DNA of 64,000 nucleotides from Methylophilaceae bacterium (GCA_028355955.1 JAOMTQ010000001.1:62001-126000), one strand, 5' to 3'; shown: positions 1-9,139, numbered from the stretch's first letter. Numbers and translations: made by a program. Notes: generated by a model from the sequence alone, not told the origin.

Positions 1-605
1 GGGGTGATGTTTATCCCCATTGCCTTTGAGAAGTCATGAATCCCAAAAACCACGTGCTTTACTGAAGGGAATGACATGAGATCAGTTGCAATTTTCAAAG
101 ATTTTGGATGCTCGATAATAGGCTGTATTGAAATTTTTTCATTAAGGTCAACAAGGTTACTTGAAAGATCTCTTATCTCTGCTGCACCATAAACCTCTCC
201 GGCTTTTGACAACATTACTACGTCAATACATTCAGGCAGTTTTTTTAAGAACTCTAAATCGTTTATATATTCCTCCGTTCGAAACGGATTAATTCGAATT
301 GCTATGTTGATATCTGGTCGGTTTTCTCTTAACTCAGGCAGTTCCTTTTCTAACAAAGTTCGACTCATTTCTTTTTGTCGACATCCATCCTCTAAATCAA
401 ATATTATGGTGTGAGCTTCAGTCGTATGAGCATGCTTTTTCATTCTTTTTGCAGCATCAATAAGATCCTCATAAACGCCTGAAGATGGTGAATATTTTAC
501 CGGAGGATAATAAAGTTGAATGCCTGGCCAGACACCACCAAGAAGGTCATGGCTAAGATGGTCAATTTCAATTTTTTGATGTTGCTTTGAAATTTTATTT
601 TTCAC
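1..605 (-). CDS. HpcH/HpaI (CitE-like) aldolase/lyase, 3' part cut by window edge
   Basis: This is an open reading frame running off the left edge; about 201 codons are visible from the N-terminus. It contains FDLEDG, matching the acidic metal/CoA-site motif of citrate lyase beta-type proteins, an RINPF segment matching the substrate arginine strand, and an IEHPKSL segment where the family has its catalytic-region glutamate. The family makes or cleaves acyl-CoA such as malyl-, methylmalyl- or citramalyl-CoA; the substrate here is unknown. I chose the GTG at 605, which overlaps the end of sdhE by 11 bp and has AAGGA eight bases upstream; a TTG six bases earlier is possible. It is the last visible gene of the gntR-maeB-sdh operon and one of three HpcH/HpaI proteins within 9 kb. 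Confidence 0.85.
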   Translation of the reverse strand, partial: MKNKISKQHQKIEIDHLSHDLLGGVWPGIQLYYPPVKYSPSSGVYEDLIDAAKRMKKHAHTTEAHTIIFDLEDGCRQKEMSRTLLEKELPELRENRPDINIAIRINPFRTEEYINDLEFLKKLPECIDVVMLSKAGEVYGAAEIRDLSSNLVDLNEKISIQPIIEHPKSLKIATDLMSFPSVKHVVFGIHDFSKAMGINIT

Positions 606-849
606 TTTCAATTTCCTTTTGATTTTTAGGGTAAATTAAGTTAACTAATGAATTATATTTTTTTGAATAATGTTTAGAATCTAAGACATGCCAAATATCA
701 TTGTCATCCATTTCTAAAAACTCTAAAAAAAGTTTTTTCTTCTCATTTGATAAATGAAAGAATTTATTTTCGTAAAAGTTATTTAGAATCAAATCAAGTT
801 CTAATAACCCTCTTCTGCAGCGATATTTAATAAGATTGTTTAGTGTCAT
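595..849 (-). CDS. sdhE: Succinate dehydrogenase assembly factor SdhE
   Basis: An 84-residue protein of the SdhE/YgfY (eukaryotic Sdh5) family, which helps attach FAD covalently to SdhA. The family signature RGLLELD is visible near residue 14, followed by the expected helical bundle pattern and the D-DNDIW segment near residue 48. Length matches the family (about 80-95 residues). The start overlaps the sdhB stop by 4 bp, so translation is coupled to the succinate dehydrogenase genes, as in many proteobacteria. It acts in the cytoplasm. The identification rests on both motif and position. Confidence 0.93.
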   Translation of the reverse strand: MTLNNLIKYRCRRGLLELDLILNNFYENKFFHLSNEKKKLFLEFLEMDDNDIWHVLDSKHYSKKYNSLVNLIYPKNQKEIESEK

Positions 850-1592
850 TTTTTTGACTCTTGAACATGAAATATTTTTTTTAAGGTTTTAAATTTTGGT
901 TTTTTAGTTGCCATTTGCATTTTTTTGATGCCTGCAATTGCTTTCGAGGGACTTAAGCCTTTTGGGCAAACATCTGCACAATTCATAATATTGTGACAAC
1001 GGTACAATCGATCAGGATCATCAAGATTCTCAAGACGCTCATCTTTTGCGTCATCCCTACTATCTACTAAAAATCTATAAGCTTGTAATAAGCCTGCTGG
1101 TCCAACAAATTTATCAGGTTTCCACCAAAATGAAGGGCACGCAGTTGTACAAGCGCCACACTGTATACATTCATATAAGCCATCAAGCTTTTTCCTATCC
1201 TCTGGAGACTGTAAACGTTCTTTCTTAGGTGGGGGTTTTTTACTTTTAAGATATGGATCTATTGAATCGTAATGTTTAAAAAATTGCTTCATATCCACTA
1301 CAAGATCTCTTATCACAGGAAGTCCAGGAATAGGTCTTATTACAATAGGTTTTTTTAGATCATCAATTTTTGTAACGCATGCCAGGCCATTTTTACCATT
1401 TATATTCATTGCATCAGAGCCACAAACACCTTCACGACATGACATCCTCATCGAAAGTGAATCATCCATAGCTTTGATTTTTATTAATAAATCTAATAGC
1501 ATCGTATCGGAATCGACTCTCTTTACATCGTAAACCTTGTTGTATGGTTTTTTATCTTTATCTGGGTTAAATCTATAAATTGAAATTTTCAT
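846..1592 (-). CDS. sdhB: Succinate dehydrogenase iron-sulfur subunit
   Basis: This is the electron-transfer subunit of complex II, carrying three Fe-S clusters between the SdhA flavin and the quinone site. All cluster ligands are visible: a plant-type 2Fe-2S motif CREGVCGSDAMNINGKNGLA-C (residues ~52-73), CIQCGACTTACP (~142-153) and CHNIMNCADVCPKG (~199-212). Length is 248 residues, slightly longer than the E. coli protein (238) because of a lysine/proline-rich linker around residues 118-130. It follows sdhA after 7 bp and overlaps sdhE. It works at the cytoplasmic face of the inner membrane, linking succinate oxidation, including succinate from the methylcitrate cycle encoded nearby, to respiration. 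Confidence 0.97.
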   Translation of the reverse strand: MKISIYRFNPDKDKKPYNKVYDVKRVDSDTMLLDLLIKIKAMDDSLSMRMSCREGVCGSDAMNINGKNGLACVTKIDDLKKPIVIRPIPGLPVIRDLVVDMKQFFKHYDSIDPYLKSKKPPPKKERLQSPEDRKKLDGLYECIQCGACTTACPSFWWKPDKFVGPAGLLQAYRFLVDSRDDAKDERLENLDDPDRLYRCHNIMNCADVCPKGLSPSKAIAGIKKMQMATKKPKFKTLKKIFHVQESKK

Positions 1593-1599
1593 CTTAAGC

Positions 1600-3348
1600 T
1601 CAATAGACCCTCTCTTTTAACGGAAATGATTTGACACTTAAAGGTTTCATTTTTACGGGTCGGTACGCTAAAGAACCGTCTTTTGGGTTATATAAGGAAT
1701 GTTGTAACCAAGAATTATCATCTCTTTTTGGATAATCAGACCTTGAATGTGCCCCTCTACTTTCCTCTCTATTTTTAGCTGAAGCCATTGTTGCTAAAGC
1801 GACTTCAATTAAGTTTTGAAGCTCAAGTGCTTCCGTTCTTGCTGTGTTAAAAACTTTAGAATTATCTTTAATAGATATATTCTCAATTCTCTGCTTCAGC
1901 TCATTTACCTTAACCAATCCCTCATTAAGTAGTTGTGGAAAACGAAACACACCACAATGTTTTTGCATTACCGCTCTTAACTCTTCACCTAATTCTCTAG
2001 GGTCCTCCAAAGAGCTTTTTGAATCTATTTTTTTCAATCTTTCTATGGTTTTTTTTGTTACATCATTGGGTAGTTTTTTTAATTTCTTTCCTTTTGATGA
2101 ATCTAGGATATGTTGGCCAGCCGCCTTTCCGAATACAATTAAATCTAAGAGGGAATTGGATCCTAAACGATTTGCACCATGAACAGAAACACAAGCGCAT
2201 TCACCCACGGCATAAAAACCATTTACTTCTTTTTGTTTGACGCCATCTCTGACTTGCCCATTCAATGTTGTTGGGATCCCTCCCATCATATAGTGGACTG
2301 TTGGGACAACAGGAACTGGCTCCTTAACTGGATCAACATTTGCAAATTTAATTGAGATCTCTCTAATCCCGGGTAACTTTTCGTCAATTAACTCCTCACC
2401 CAGATGAGATAAAGTGAGATAAACACCATTTTTATTAGCACCAATTCCTCTTCCCTCTAAAACCTCTTGAGCGATTGCTCTTGAAACTACATCTCTACTT
2501 GCTAAATCTTTTGCGCTCGGCGCGTAACGTTCCATAAAGCGTTCATTATTTGAATTTATTAAATAACCTCCTTCACCGCGAACACCCTCTGTAACTAGGA
2601 CACCCGCACCAAGAATTCCAGTGGGATGAAATTGCCAAAACTCCATATCTTCTAAGCTAATATTTGCTCTTGCAGCCATGCCAAGGCCATCGCCTGTGTT
2701 AATAAATGCATTAGTGCTTGCTTGAAAAATCCTTCCCGCCCCACCAGTTGCGAAAATAGTATTCTTTGCATGAAAGATGCCCAAATCCCCTGTCTGCAAT
2801 TCCAAAGCAATTAATCCAAGTACATCTCCGTCCTCATCTCTAATGAGATCTAAACCAATCCATTCTATAAAAAATTGAGTCTTAAGCTCGATATTTTTTT
2901 GATAAAGAGTATGCAGCATAGCGTGTCCCGTTCTGTCAGCCACCGCACAAGTTCTTGAGATTGATGACTCACCAAAGTTTTTTGTCATTCCACCAAATGG
3001 TCTCTGATAAATACGGCCATCAGCATTTCTATCGAAAGGCATTCCCATATGCTCAAGTTCATATATCGCCTCAGCTGCATTTTTGCACATATATTCGATA
3101 GCATCCTGATCACCTAAATAATCTGAGCCCTTGATTGTGTCATACATGTGCCATAACCATTTATCATCAGAAACATTAGCTAGCGCTGCAGCAATACCTC
3201 CTTGGGCAGCAACAGTATGAGACCTGGTAGGAAAAACTTTTGAAATAACAGCGACACTTTGGCCCGACCCGGCAAGTTGCATTGATGTTCTTAATCCAGC
3301 ACCACCGCCACCAACAACAATAGAATCAAATTCAAAATTTTTAACCAT
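1600..3348 (-). CDS. sdhA: Succinate dehydrogenase flavoprotein subunit
   Basis: 582 residues, the usual SdhA length. It shows the N-terminal dinucleotide motif [10 protein letters not shown], the [10 protein letters not shown] segment with the histidine that takes covalent FAD, the HPTG substrate-site motif near residue 241, and the [11 protein letters not shown] and [12 protein letters not shown] segments typical of the family. It oxidises succinate to fumarate. The start codon overlaps the sdhD stop by one base. No missing catalytic residue was noticed. The neighbouring methylcitrate-cycle genes release succinate, so SDH is the natural downstream step. Confidence 0.98.
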   Translation of the reverse strand: MVKNFEFDSIVVGGGGAGLRTSMQLAGSGQSVAVISKVFPTRSHTVAAQGGIAAALANVSDDKWLWHMYDTIKGSDYLGDQDAIEYMCKNAAEAIYELEHMGMPFDRNADGRIYQRPFGGMTKNFGESSISRTCAVADRTGHAMLHTLYQKNIELKTQFFIEWIGLDLIRDEDGDVLGLIALELQTGDLGIFHAKNTIFATGGAGRIFQASTNAFINTGDGLGMAARANISLEDMEFWQFHPTGILGAGVLVTEGVRGEGGYLINSNNERFMERYAPSAKDLASRDVVSRAIAQEVLEGRGIGANKNGVYLTLSHLGEELIDEKLPGIREISIKFANVDPVKEPVPVVPTVHYMMGGIPTTLNGQVRDGVKQKEVNGFYAVGECACVSVHGANRLGSNSLLDLIVFGKAAGQHILDSSKGKKLKKLPNDVTKKTIERLKKIDSKSSLEDPRELGEELRAVMQKHCGVFRFPQLLNEGLVKVNELKQRIENISIKDNSKVFNTARTEALELQNLIEVALATMASAKNREESRGAHSRSDYPKRDDNSWLQHSLYNPKDGSLAYRPVKMKPLSVKSFPLKERVY

Positions 3349-3695
3349 TAATAAATCACTATTAAGAAATAAGGTAAATATATAAGTTGCGCGAGCGTTA
3401 AAAGTAAAAAAATTATATTTATTAAAGCCTTCAAAAAACTTAATTTAATATAATCATCAATCACGTGTTGAACCCCTATCCAAGCATGAATAATCATAAA
3501 TATAAAAAAAATAGAGGTTGTCCATCTCATCCATAAAGGTGACATAAATGCCACCCAAGATTCGAAGGTAAATGCATTAAATAAAAGATAAAATACAATG
3601 ATTGCTGAGTAGGCAATCATAAAAAATGCTGTGAACCTTTGATAAAGCCATTGCGTCATTCCACCAAATGGAGATTTTAGGCTAACTCTACTCAA
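3348..3695 (-). CDS. sdhD: Succinate dehydrogenase membrane anchor SdhD
   Basis: A 115-residue hydrophobic protein with three predicted membrane helices (about residues 19-40, 55-75 and 85-108). It has the family features: a QRFTAFF segment at the start of helix 1 and H[12 protein letters not shown] in the second helix region, containing the heme-side histidine and the Asp-Tyr pair near the quinone site. Together with SdhC it anchors SdhAB to the inner membrane and holds heme b. It overlaps sdhC by 4 bp and sdhA by 1 bp. Confidence 0.93.
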   Translation of the reverse strand: MSRVSLKSPFGGMTQWLYQRFTAFFMIAYSAIIVFYLLFNAFTFESWVAFMSPLWMRWTTSIFFIFMIIHAWIGVQHVIDDYIKLSFLKALINIIFLLLTLAQLIYLPYFLIVIY

Positions 3696-4057
3696 ATCAA
3701 AAATACCAGTGCAGTGAAAATAAAACTCAAGATTAATACTGTTTTGCTGGTTAGCCTCGCAATAATTAAATCATTTCCAATCTGCATATCTAATAATAAA
3801 TGCCGACATCCTGCAATAAAATGATGAAAGATACCCCATACCAACAATGCGCTTAAAATCCTTACAAACCATAAATCAAAGATTGATATGACATTAGCAA
3901 AACCATTTGAGGACATTAGCGTTATTGAGAAGCCAATCGTAATAAATGGCATTAGTAAAAAAATAATTACTCCACTCATACGATGCATTATTGATACAAT
4001 GGCGGGAATTGGGAATCGAATGGTGAATAGATTTAAGTTTTTGGGTTGTTTATTCAT
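3692..4057 (-). CDS. sdhC: Succinate dehydrogenase cytochrome b556 subunit SdhC
   Basis: A 121-residue membrane protein with three hydrophobic segments. The HRMSG motif (quinone-site serine and arginine) and HHFIAGCRHLLLD (heme b histidine) identify SdhC. An in-frame ATG at 4099 would add 14 residues and overlap maeB by 34 bp; the ATG at 4057 gives the typical SdhC N-terminus (basic, then the RFPIPAIVSIMHR segment) and leaves 8 bp to maeB, so it is preferred. First of the sdhCDAB genes. Confidence 0.92.
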   Translation of the reverse strand: MNKQPKNLNLFTIRFPIPAIVSIMHRMSGVIIFLLMPFITIGFSITLMSSNGFANVISIFDLWFVRILSALLVWGIFHHFIAGCRHLLLDMQIGNDLIIARLTSKTVLILSFIFTALVFLI

Positions 4058-4065
4058 AATCTGAA

Positions 4066-5253
4066 TCAAGATGCATCCTGAACAGCTTTTGCAACCCAAT
4101 CAATCAATCTTGAATCAAAGGGTTTTGGGATTATATATTCAGGACCAAAGGTTAATGATTTTAAGCCGTAGGCCTCAAGAACATCTTGTGGGACTGGCTC
4201 CTTAGCAAGACTTGCTAATGCTTTTGAAGCGGCTATCAGCATTTTATCGTTTATTTCGGTAGCTTTAGCGTCTAAAGCCCCTCTAAATAAAAATGGGAAT
4301 CCAAGAACATTGTTTACTTGATTGGGAAAGTCAGACCTGCCTGTAGCCATCACAATATCATCCCTGATTTTGTGTGCATCAGAAGGAAGTATTTCAGGGT
4401 CTGGGTTAGCTAATGCAAAAATAATAGGGTTAGCTGCCATACTCAATAAATGCGATTCTTTTAAAAGATTAGCCCCAGAAACACCAATAAATACATCCGC
4501 ATCAATAATACATTCATCTAATGTATTACTTTCTGTATCAGTAGCAAGATCTTGATTATATTTATTTAAATCTTTTCTATTTTTATTTAAGACTCCTTTT
4601 CTATCAACTAAGATAATATTTTTTGCGCCCATTTTTTTTAAGAGTCTTGCACATGAGCAACCAGCTGCACCAGCACCTAAAAAAACGATCTTTACCTCAC
4701 CAATCATTTTTTCTTGGATTTCTAAGGCATTCACCAAACCGGCTGCCACAATGACTGCCGTGCCATGTTGGTCATCGTGAAAAACAGGTATATCTAACCT
4801 TTTTTTGAGTTCATCTTCAATGTAAAAGCAATTTGGAGCTGCAATATCTTCTAAGTTAATACCTCCAAAAGTTGGGGCTATATTCTCAACGGTCCTTATA
4901 AATTCATCAGGGTCCTTGCAGTTAACCTCGATATCAAATACATCGATATTTGCAAACCTTTTAAACAGTACACCTTTGCCTTCCATAACTGGTTTACCTG
5001 CTAAAGCACCAACATCACCCAAACCAAGAACTGCTGACCCATCCGTAATGACGGCGACTAAATTTCCTTTGTTTGTATATCTATAAGCATTTTTTTCGTC
5101 TTTTGCTATCTCCTTAACCGGCACCGCCACACCTGGTGTATAGGCAAGAGATAACTCTTCAGCTGTTGTACAGGGTTTTGATGCTTCAACACTTAACTTA
5201 CCTGGAATTGGAAATTCATGGTAGTCCAGGGCTTTTTTTTCATTTGATTTCAT
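4066..5253 (-). CDS. maeB: NADP-type malic enzyme (malate to pyruvate + CO2), MaeB family without Pta domain
   Basis: 395 residues covering the malic-enzyme N domain and NAD(P)-binding domain. Visible features are AYTPGVA, VITDGSAVLGLGDVG, FDIEVNC, FGGINLEDIAAPNCF, FHDDQHGTA (metal-binding acids) and the Rossmann motif FLGAGAAGCS. The E. coli MaeB protein is about 760 residues with a C-terminal phosphotransacetylase-like domain; that domain is absent here and the gene ends normally, so this is the short form known in many bacteria. It lies 8 bp after gntR and just before sdhC, an arrangement that sends succinate-derived malate to pyruvate. The start has no strong Shine-Dalgarno sequence. Confidence 0.93.
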   Translation of the reverse strand: MKSNEKKALDYHEFPIPGKLSVEASKPCTTAEELSLAYTPGVAVPVKEIAKDEKNAYRYTNKGNLVAVITDGSAVLGLGDVGALAGKPVMEGKGVLFKRFANIDVFDIEVNCKDPDEFIRTVENIAPTFGGINLEDIAAPNCFYIEDELKKRLDIPVFHDDQHGTAVIVAAGLVNALEIQEKMIGEVKIVFLGAGAAGCSCARLLKKMGAKNIILVDRKGVLNKNRKDLNKYNQDLATDTESNTLDECIIDADVFIGVSGANLLKESHLLSMAANPIIFALANPDPEILPSDAHKIRDDIVMATGRSDFPNQVNNVLGFPFLFRGALDAKATEINDKMLIAASKALASLAKEPVPQDVLEAYGLKSLTFGPEYIIPKPFDSRLIDWVAKAVQDAS

Positions 5254-5261
5254 TAATATTC

Positions 5262-5969
5262 CTAGTCAAGTTCTGATCGGTAATAGTGGTTGTCTGTAAT
5301 GCAAAGTCCCAACCTCCATTCAAGAGGTTTGTTTTCATAAGTATAAGAAATACGTTCGACACTTAACAGCGGAGTATTTTCTTTAACATTTAAAAGCGAT
5401 GCAGATTCAAAATTAGCGTTGATAGCCCTAATTTTTTCATCCGCACGTAACATCCTTACCCCAAAATCTGTTTCATACATGCGGTACATTGATCCTTTTT
5501 TTTCAACAATCATTTCCGCCGTTAACCCTCTAAATGATTGAGCAGGTATTTTAATGACATCGAGGATTAGTGGTTTTTCATTAAAAGTTAAAACTCTTTT
5601 TAAAGAGATGATCGTTGAAGCAGGATTAATATTTAAAACCTTTGAAAGTTTATTAGTCGCCTTTTCTTTTGAGAATGACACTAATTGATTATCTAGCTTT
5701 TCTTTTAATCCAAAGTTAGATGTTAGCCTTAAAAAACGAAGCTGAATGTTTTCCTCATTATGGGTAGCAACATAGGTACCCTTGCCCTGCCTTCGTATTA
5801 AAATACTTTCTGCACTCAGCTCATCAATTGCCTTTCTAACTGTGCCCTGACTAACCTCATAAACATTTGCAAGCTCTGTCTCACTAGGTATCGCCTCACC
5901 AGGACTCCATTCGCCCTGAACCAAACTTGCTGTAATTTTCTTTTTAACCTTTTCGTACAGTGGCTGCAT
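5262..5969 (-). CDS. GntR-family transcriptional regulator, HutC/UTRA subgroup
   Basis: 235 residues: an N-terminal winged helix (about 1-75, with GEAIPSETELAN and SQGTVRKAIDEL as the recognition region and a GKGTYVA wing) followed by a UTRA effector-binding domain (about 85-235). It is first in the leftward gntR-maeB-sdh operon and divergent from the propionate/C5 genes. Betaproteobacteria often carry a GntR gene beside sdhCDAB. An inverted repeat (5998-6018) overlaps its likely -10 box, suggesting autoregulation; a related repeat lies before the divergent operon. The effector is unknown; a dicarboxylate or acyl-CoA from this pathway is a guess. Confidence 0.92.
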   Translation of the reverse strand: MQPLYEKVKKKITASLVQGEWSPGEAIPSETELANVYEVSQGTVRKAIDELSAESILIRRQGKGTYVATHNEENIQLRFLRLTSNFGLKEKLDNQLVSFSKEKATNKLSKVLNINPASTIISLKRVLTFNEKPLILDVIKIPAQSFRGLTAEMIVEKKGSMYRMYETDFGVRMLRADEKIRAINANFESASLLNVKENTPLLSVERISYTYENKPLEWRLGLCITDNHYYRSELD

Positions 5970-5997
5970 AAATAAATTCCAATTAAATTTAAAAAAT

Positions 5998-6018
5998 TCT
6001 TATATATCTTATATAAGA
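5998..6018. promoter_or_regulatory. Candidate regulator operator A, upstream of gntR
   Basis: TCTTATA, seven bases, TATAAGA: a perfect 7-7 inverted repeat, with a nested 12-bp palindrome TCTTATATAAGA at 6007-6018. It overlaps the inferred -10 of the leftward gntR promoter. The same arms recur at 6130-6141 and 15687-15707. Binding by the adjacent GntR protein is inferred. Confidence 0.6.
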
Positions 6019-6034
6019 GTTATTAATTAATCAA
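6006..6034 (-). promoter_or_regulatory. Likely sigma70 promoter for gntR-maeB-sdh operon
   Basis: On the minus strand TTGATT (6034-6029) and TAAGAT (6011-6006) are separated by 17 bases, about 37 bases before the gntR ATG. The -10 lies inside candidate operator A, which fits repression of its own synthesis. Confidence 0.5.
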
Positions 6035-6129
6035 CATATATTTATAAAAAATTTTTTATGCAAAAAATTATATTAAATTATTGTTTTTAAACAAATTTAT
6101 GATAATAATTTTTAATTAAATTCATATAC

Positions 6130-6141
6130 TCTTATATAAGA
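6130..6141. promoter_or_regulatory. Candidate regulator operator B, upstream of the rightward C5/propionate operon
   Basis: The 12-bp perfect palindrome TCTTATATAAGA is identical to the core of site A. On the minus strand it continues as TATAAGAGTAT, matching the right arm of the site before the aldehyde dehydrogenase. It sits 13 bp upstream of the -35 box of the rightward promoter, a position compatible with activation or looping with site A. Confidence 0.6.
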
Positions 6142-6154
6142 CTTTAAAAATTTA

Positions 6155-6183
6155 TTGACATATATTTTACATATGCCTAAAAT
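6155..6183 (+). promoter_or_regulatory. Strong sigma70-type promoter for the CitE-like/mch/mcl/prpBCD operon
   Basis: TTGACA (6155-6160), a 17-base spacer, then TAAAAT (6178-6183). Transcription would begin near 6190, giving a short leader of about 23 bases before the ATG at 6213. The -35 matches consensus perfectly. Confidence 0.7.
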
Positions 6184-6212
6184 CGTTGCAATTAATGTAA
6201 TTGTATATTTAT

Positions 6213-7088
6213 ATGACAAAATATTTTCGCCCAAGAAGGTCAATGCTTTATGTTCCTGGTTGCAATAGGCGTTACTTGGAAAAAGCAAAGACTTTAAAAG
6301 TTGACTCCATTATTCTTGACCTAGGTGATCCAATTCTGATTGAAGCTAAAGAGGAATCAAGATCAAATGTTGTTGATTTTTTAAACCAAAAAAAATACGG
6401 AAAGCGTGAGGTTGTTGTTAGAGTTAATGACTTTGACTCACCTTGGGGGATAAATGATATCAAGGCTGTAGCAAATGCAGAGCCTGACGCTGTTCTTTTT
6501 CCTAATATTGAGTCAAGCCAAGATGTTTTAAATGCAATCAATGAACTTGATAAGGCAGGTGGCAAGAAAATACCTGTCATGCTTATGATTGAAAGTCCAA
6601 AGGGCGTTTTACATGCCGAGGAAATTGCAGCCACATCATCAAGGACAGCATGCCTAATACTTGCTACATCAGACTTGATTTCCCAGTTACATGCAAGGAC
6701 AACGCAAACTCGAGTGGCTGTCCTCCACAGCCTATCTCGAGTGATTCTTGCCGCAAGAGCTTATGATCTTGCTGTCATTGACGGCATTCATAGCAATCTT
6801 AAGGCTACAGATGCTTTTGAGTATGCATGTAGAATTGGTCGTGATATGGGTTTTGATGGAAAATCTTTAGTACACCCTGACCAATTACCCTACGCCAATG
6901 ACGCCTACTCACCAAAATTAAGTGAGGTTAAAAATGCTCGTGAGATTATCACATCTCTCGCTGAAGCAAACGCTATAGGTAGAGGCACAGTAGTAGTAAA
7001 CGATAGGTTAGTTGAGCATCACCATGTAAATGCAGCCAAAAGACTCCTCGAGCTTCACGAGATGATTGAGGAGTTAAATAATGAGTAA
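6213..7088 (+). CDS. HpcH/HpaI (CitE-like) acyl-CoA lyase or thioesterase homolog
   Basis: 291 residues from the ATG at 6213; a TTG at 6201 would add four residues and neither start has a clear Shine-Dalgarno. The CitE fold is shown by RRSMLYVPG at the N-terminus, VVRVNDFDSPWG (substrate arginine), MLMIESPKGV (catalytic-site glutamate) and the TSDLISQLHA segment. The usual LDLEDA motif reads LDLGDP, so the first acidic residue (position 38) is glycine. Members of this family cleave malyl-, citramalyl- or methylmalyl-CoA, and some are malyl-CoA thioesterases. It overlaps the next gene by 8 bp and leads the rightward operon. The reaction is not assigned. Confidence 0.85.
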   Translation: MTKYFRPRRSMLYVPGCNRRYLEKAKTLKVDSIILDLGDPILIEAKEESRSNVVDFLNQKKYGKREVVVRVNDFDSPWGINDIKAVANAEPDAVLFPNIESSQDVLNAINELDKAGGKKIPVMLMIESPKGVLHAEEIAATSSRTACLILATSDLISQLHARTTQTRVAVLHSLSRVILAARAYDLAVIDGIHSNLKATDAFEYACRIGRDMGFDGKSLVHPDQLPYANDAYSPKLSEVKNAREIITSLAEANAIGRGTVVVNDRLVEHHHVNAAKRLLELHEMIEELNNE

Positions 7089-8145
7089 GATAGGTGGAAA
7101 TTTTCTTGAAGACTTTCATTACGGTGACATAATTCATCATGCAATACCAAGATCTATCACTTCTGGTGATGCATCCATGTTTCTTGGCCTAACTGGAACG
7201 AGATATCCCCTATTTTGTGCCAAAAACTTTGCAAATTCCCTAGGTTTTGAGTCAACACCAATTGATGACATTCTTTTATTTAATATCGCTTTTGGAAGAA
7301 CTGTTCAGGATATTTCTCTAAATGCAGTGGCAAACCTTGGCTATGCAGAGGTTATATTCCATTCGCCTGTTTTTTTTGGTGATACCATTTCTAGTCAATC
7401 TGAGATTATAGGCATCAAAGAAAACTCAAATAAAACTAATGGGATTGTTTATGTCCATTCATCAAGCTTTAATCAACACGATAAAATGGTATTGAGCTGG
7501 AAGCGTTGGGTGATGATTCCAAAAAGAGATAAAAATAAAACTATAAAAGAAGTTCTCCCTAAAAATATAAAACCTGAAGTTGCAGTTAAACGAATGAATA
7601 TTCCTGGCTTTCTTAAAACAAATAACTTTAATGACAAAGATACGGGCTCATCATTGAGGTGGGAGGACTATCATAAAAACGATGAAATTAATCATAGTCG
7701 AGGGCTTACCATTGATGAAGCCTCTCATACCTTAGCAACTCATTTATATCAAAATGATGCAAAGTTGCATTTTAATGCGCATCAAATGAAAGCCTCTCCA
7801 TTTAAAAGAAGACTTGTTTATGGTGGTCATGTTATATCGTTGTGCCGCTCTATTGCTCACGAGGGCTTTGAAAACAACCTTATTATGACAGCTATTCATG
7901 CAGGAACTCACTCAAATCCTGTCTTGGCAGATGACACGTTATATGCGAAAACAGTTATCACTGGCAAGGATGAATTGCCAGATCACCAAGATATTGGAGT
8001 TTTAAAACTAAAGTTAATAGGTATTAAAAACCAAATACCGAGCTCGCTAAAATCTACTTATCAAGAGAGTGCAGAAAGTAAAATTTATAATGAAAATGTT
8101 GTTTTAGATCTTGATTACAGCATTGTTGTGCCTAAAGGAAAATAA
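7081..8145 (+). CDS. Mesaconyl-CoA hydratase-like double-hotdog (MaoC) dehydratase
   Basis: 354 residues with two MaoC/hotdog-like halves. The N-terminal half (GNFLEDFHYGDIIHH, then ITSGDASMFLGLTG, FGRTVQDISLNAVANLGYAE) closely resembles mesaconyl-CoA hydratase (Mch), which interconverts mesaconyl-CoA and beta-methylmalyl-CoA in the ethylmalonyl-CoA and 3-hydroxypropionate pathways. The C-terminal half carries KRRLVYGGHVISLCRSIAHEG and AIHAGTHSNPV, matching the second hotdog. An itaconyl-CoA hydratase role is an alternative within the same superfamily. Its neighbours are two CitE-like lyases, the enzymes that would cleave its product. Translationally coupled to the upstream gene (ATGAGTAA overlap). 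Confidence 0.82.
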   Translation: MSKIGGNFLEDFHYGDIIHHAIPRSITSGDASMFLGLTGTRYPLFCAKNFANSLGFESTPIDDILLFNIAFGRTVQDISLNAVANLGYAEVIFHSPVFFGDTISSQSEIIGIKENSNKTNGIVYVHSSSFNQHDKMVLSWKRWVMIPKRDKNKTIKEVLPKNIKPEVAVKRMNIPGFLKTNNFNDKDTGSSLRWEDYHKNDEINHSRGLTIDEASHTLATHLYQNDAKLHFNAHQMKASPFKRRLVYGGHVISLCRSIAHEGFENNLIMTAIHAGTHSNPVLADDTLYAKTVITGKDELPDHQDIGVLKLKLIGIKNQIPSSLKSTYQESAESKIYNENVVLDLDYSIVVPKGK

Positions 8146-8146
8146 T

Positions 8147-9139
8147 ATGAAATTAGTACACCCAAACGAAGCCCTTTTTCAAGGAGAAAAACCATTCCCA
8201 GCTATCCCATGTTGTGAACATTTTGCAGGTAGTGAAAAGTTAATTACAAAAGCACTATCATTTCAAGAGGAGCTTGGCCCTATTTTTGATATTACTTGTG
8301 ATTGTGAAGATGGGGCTGCTGCTGGCCAAGAAAAAGAACATGCAGAGATGATTGTAAAAGTTTTAAGCTCTGAACTGAATAAACATAAAATGGCCGGAGT
8401 AAGGATTCATGATTATACCCATCCCTCTTGGAAGAAAGATGTTGATATTATTTTGAGTGGTATTGGAGAAATTGTTTCTTATATCACTATACCAAAATCA
8501 ACTACCTTTTCTCAAGTCGATGAAATGGTTGGGTATATTAAAAATAAATCTAACGAGCTTAAGATAACAAAAAAAATACCTATTCATATTCTTATTGAAA
8601 CACATGGAGCTCTTAAGGATGTTCAACAAATCGCAACGATCGATTGGGTTCAAGTCCTTGACTTTGGTCTAATGGACTTTGTAAGTGGTCATCATGGGGC
8701 AATTCCAGCTAGTGCTATGCGTAGTCCTGGGCAATTTGATCACAAGCTTCTCTCAAGAGCAAAATCTGAAGTTGTCGCGGCTGCAATTGGCAACGGTGTA
8801 ATTCCTGCCCATAATGTAACGCTCGACCTAAAAAATACAGTGGTAACTCATAATGATGCTAAACGTGCTCGAGAAGAGTTTGGGTTTTTAAGGATGTGGA
8901 GTATCTATCCAACTCAAATTAAGGCAATTGTTGATGGAATGAAGCCAGATTATAGTGAGGTAATTGATGGGGCAAAAATTTTACTAGAGGCTCAAAAATC
9001 AAACTGGGGACCAATACAATACGCTGGAGAATTGCATGATAGGGCAACTTACCGATATTTTTGGGAAATGCTTCAAACTGCAAAACTTTCAGGGATGGCG
9101 CTACCAGATGATGCAGTTAATGCTTTTTTTGTTAAATGA
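8147..9139 (+). CDS. HpcH/HpaI-family lyase (malyl-/methylmalyl-CoA lyase-like)
   Basis: 330 residues starting at the ATG at 8147, which has AAAGGA about nine bases upstream; an in-frame ATG at 8111 lies inside the preceding gene and is unlikely. The metal/CoA-site motif reads CDCEDG (near residue 50), then [21 protein letters not shown] (catalytic-region glutamate) and [17 protein letters not shown]. This subfamily is common in betaproteobacteria near sdh/mdh genes and is usually annotated as a citrate lyase-type aldolase. Beside an Mch-like hydratase, a beta-methylmalyl-CoA or malyl-CoA lyase is the best guess. The substrate is not proven. Confidence 0.82.
   Translation: MKLVHPNEALFQGEKPFPAIPCCEHFAGSEKLITKALSFQEELGPIFDITCDCEDGAAAGQEKEHAEMIVKVLSSELNKHKMAGVRIHDYTHPSWKKDVDIILSGIGEIVSYITIPKSTTFSQVDEMVGYIKNKSNELKITKKIPIHILIETHGALKDVQQIATIDWVQVLDFGLMDFVSGHHGAIPASAMRSPGQFDHKLLSRAKSEVVAAAIGNGVIPAHNVTLDLKNTVVTHNDAKRAREEFGFLRMWSIYPTQIKAIVDGMKPDYSEVIDGAKILLEAQKSNWGPIQYAGELHDRATYRYFWEMLQTAKLSGMALPDDAVNAFFVK

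Noticed and set aside
2019-2240. Frame antisense to sdhA
   Set aside because: No start signal, no family similarity, and it lies wholly inside sdhA.
4058-4099. Longer N-terminus for SdhC
   Set aside because: The extra residues overlap maeB, are Cys-rich and do not match SdhC; the ATG at 4057 gives the standard start.
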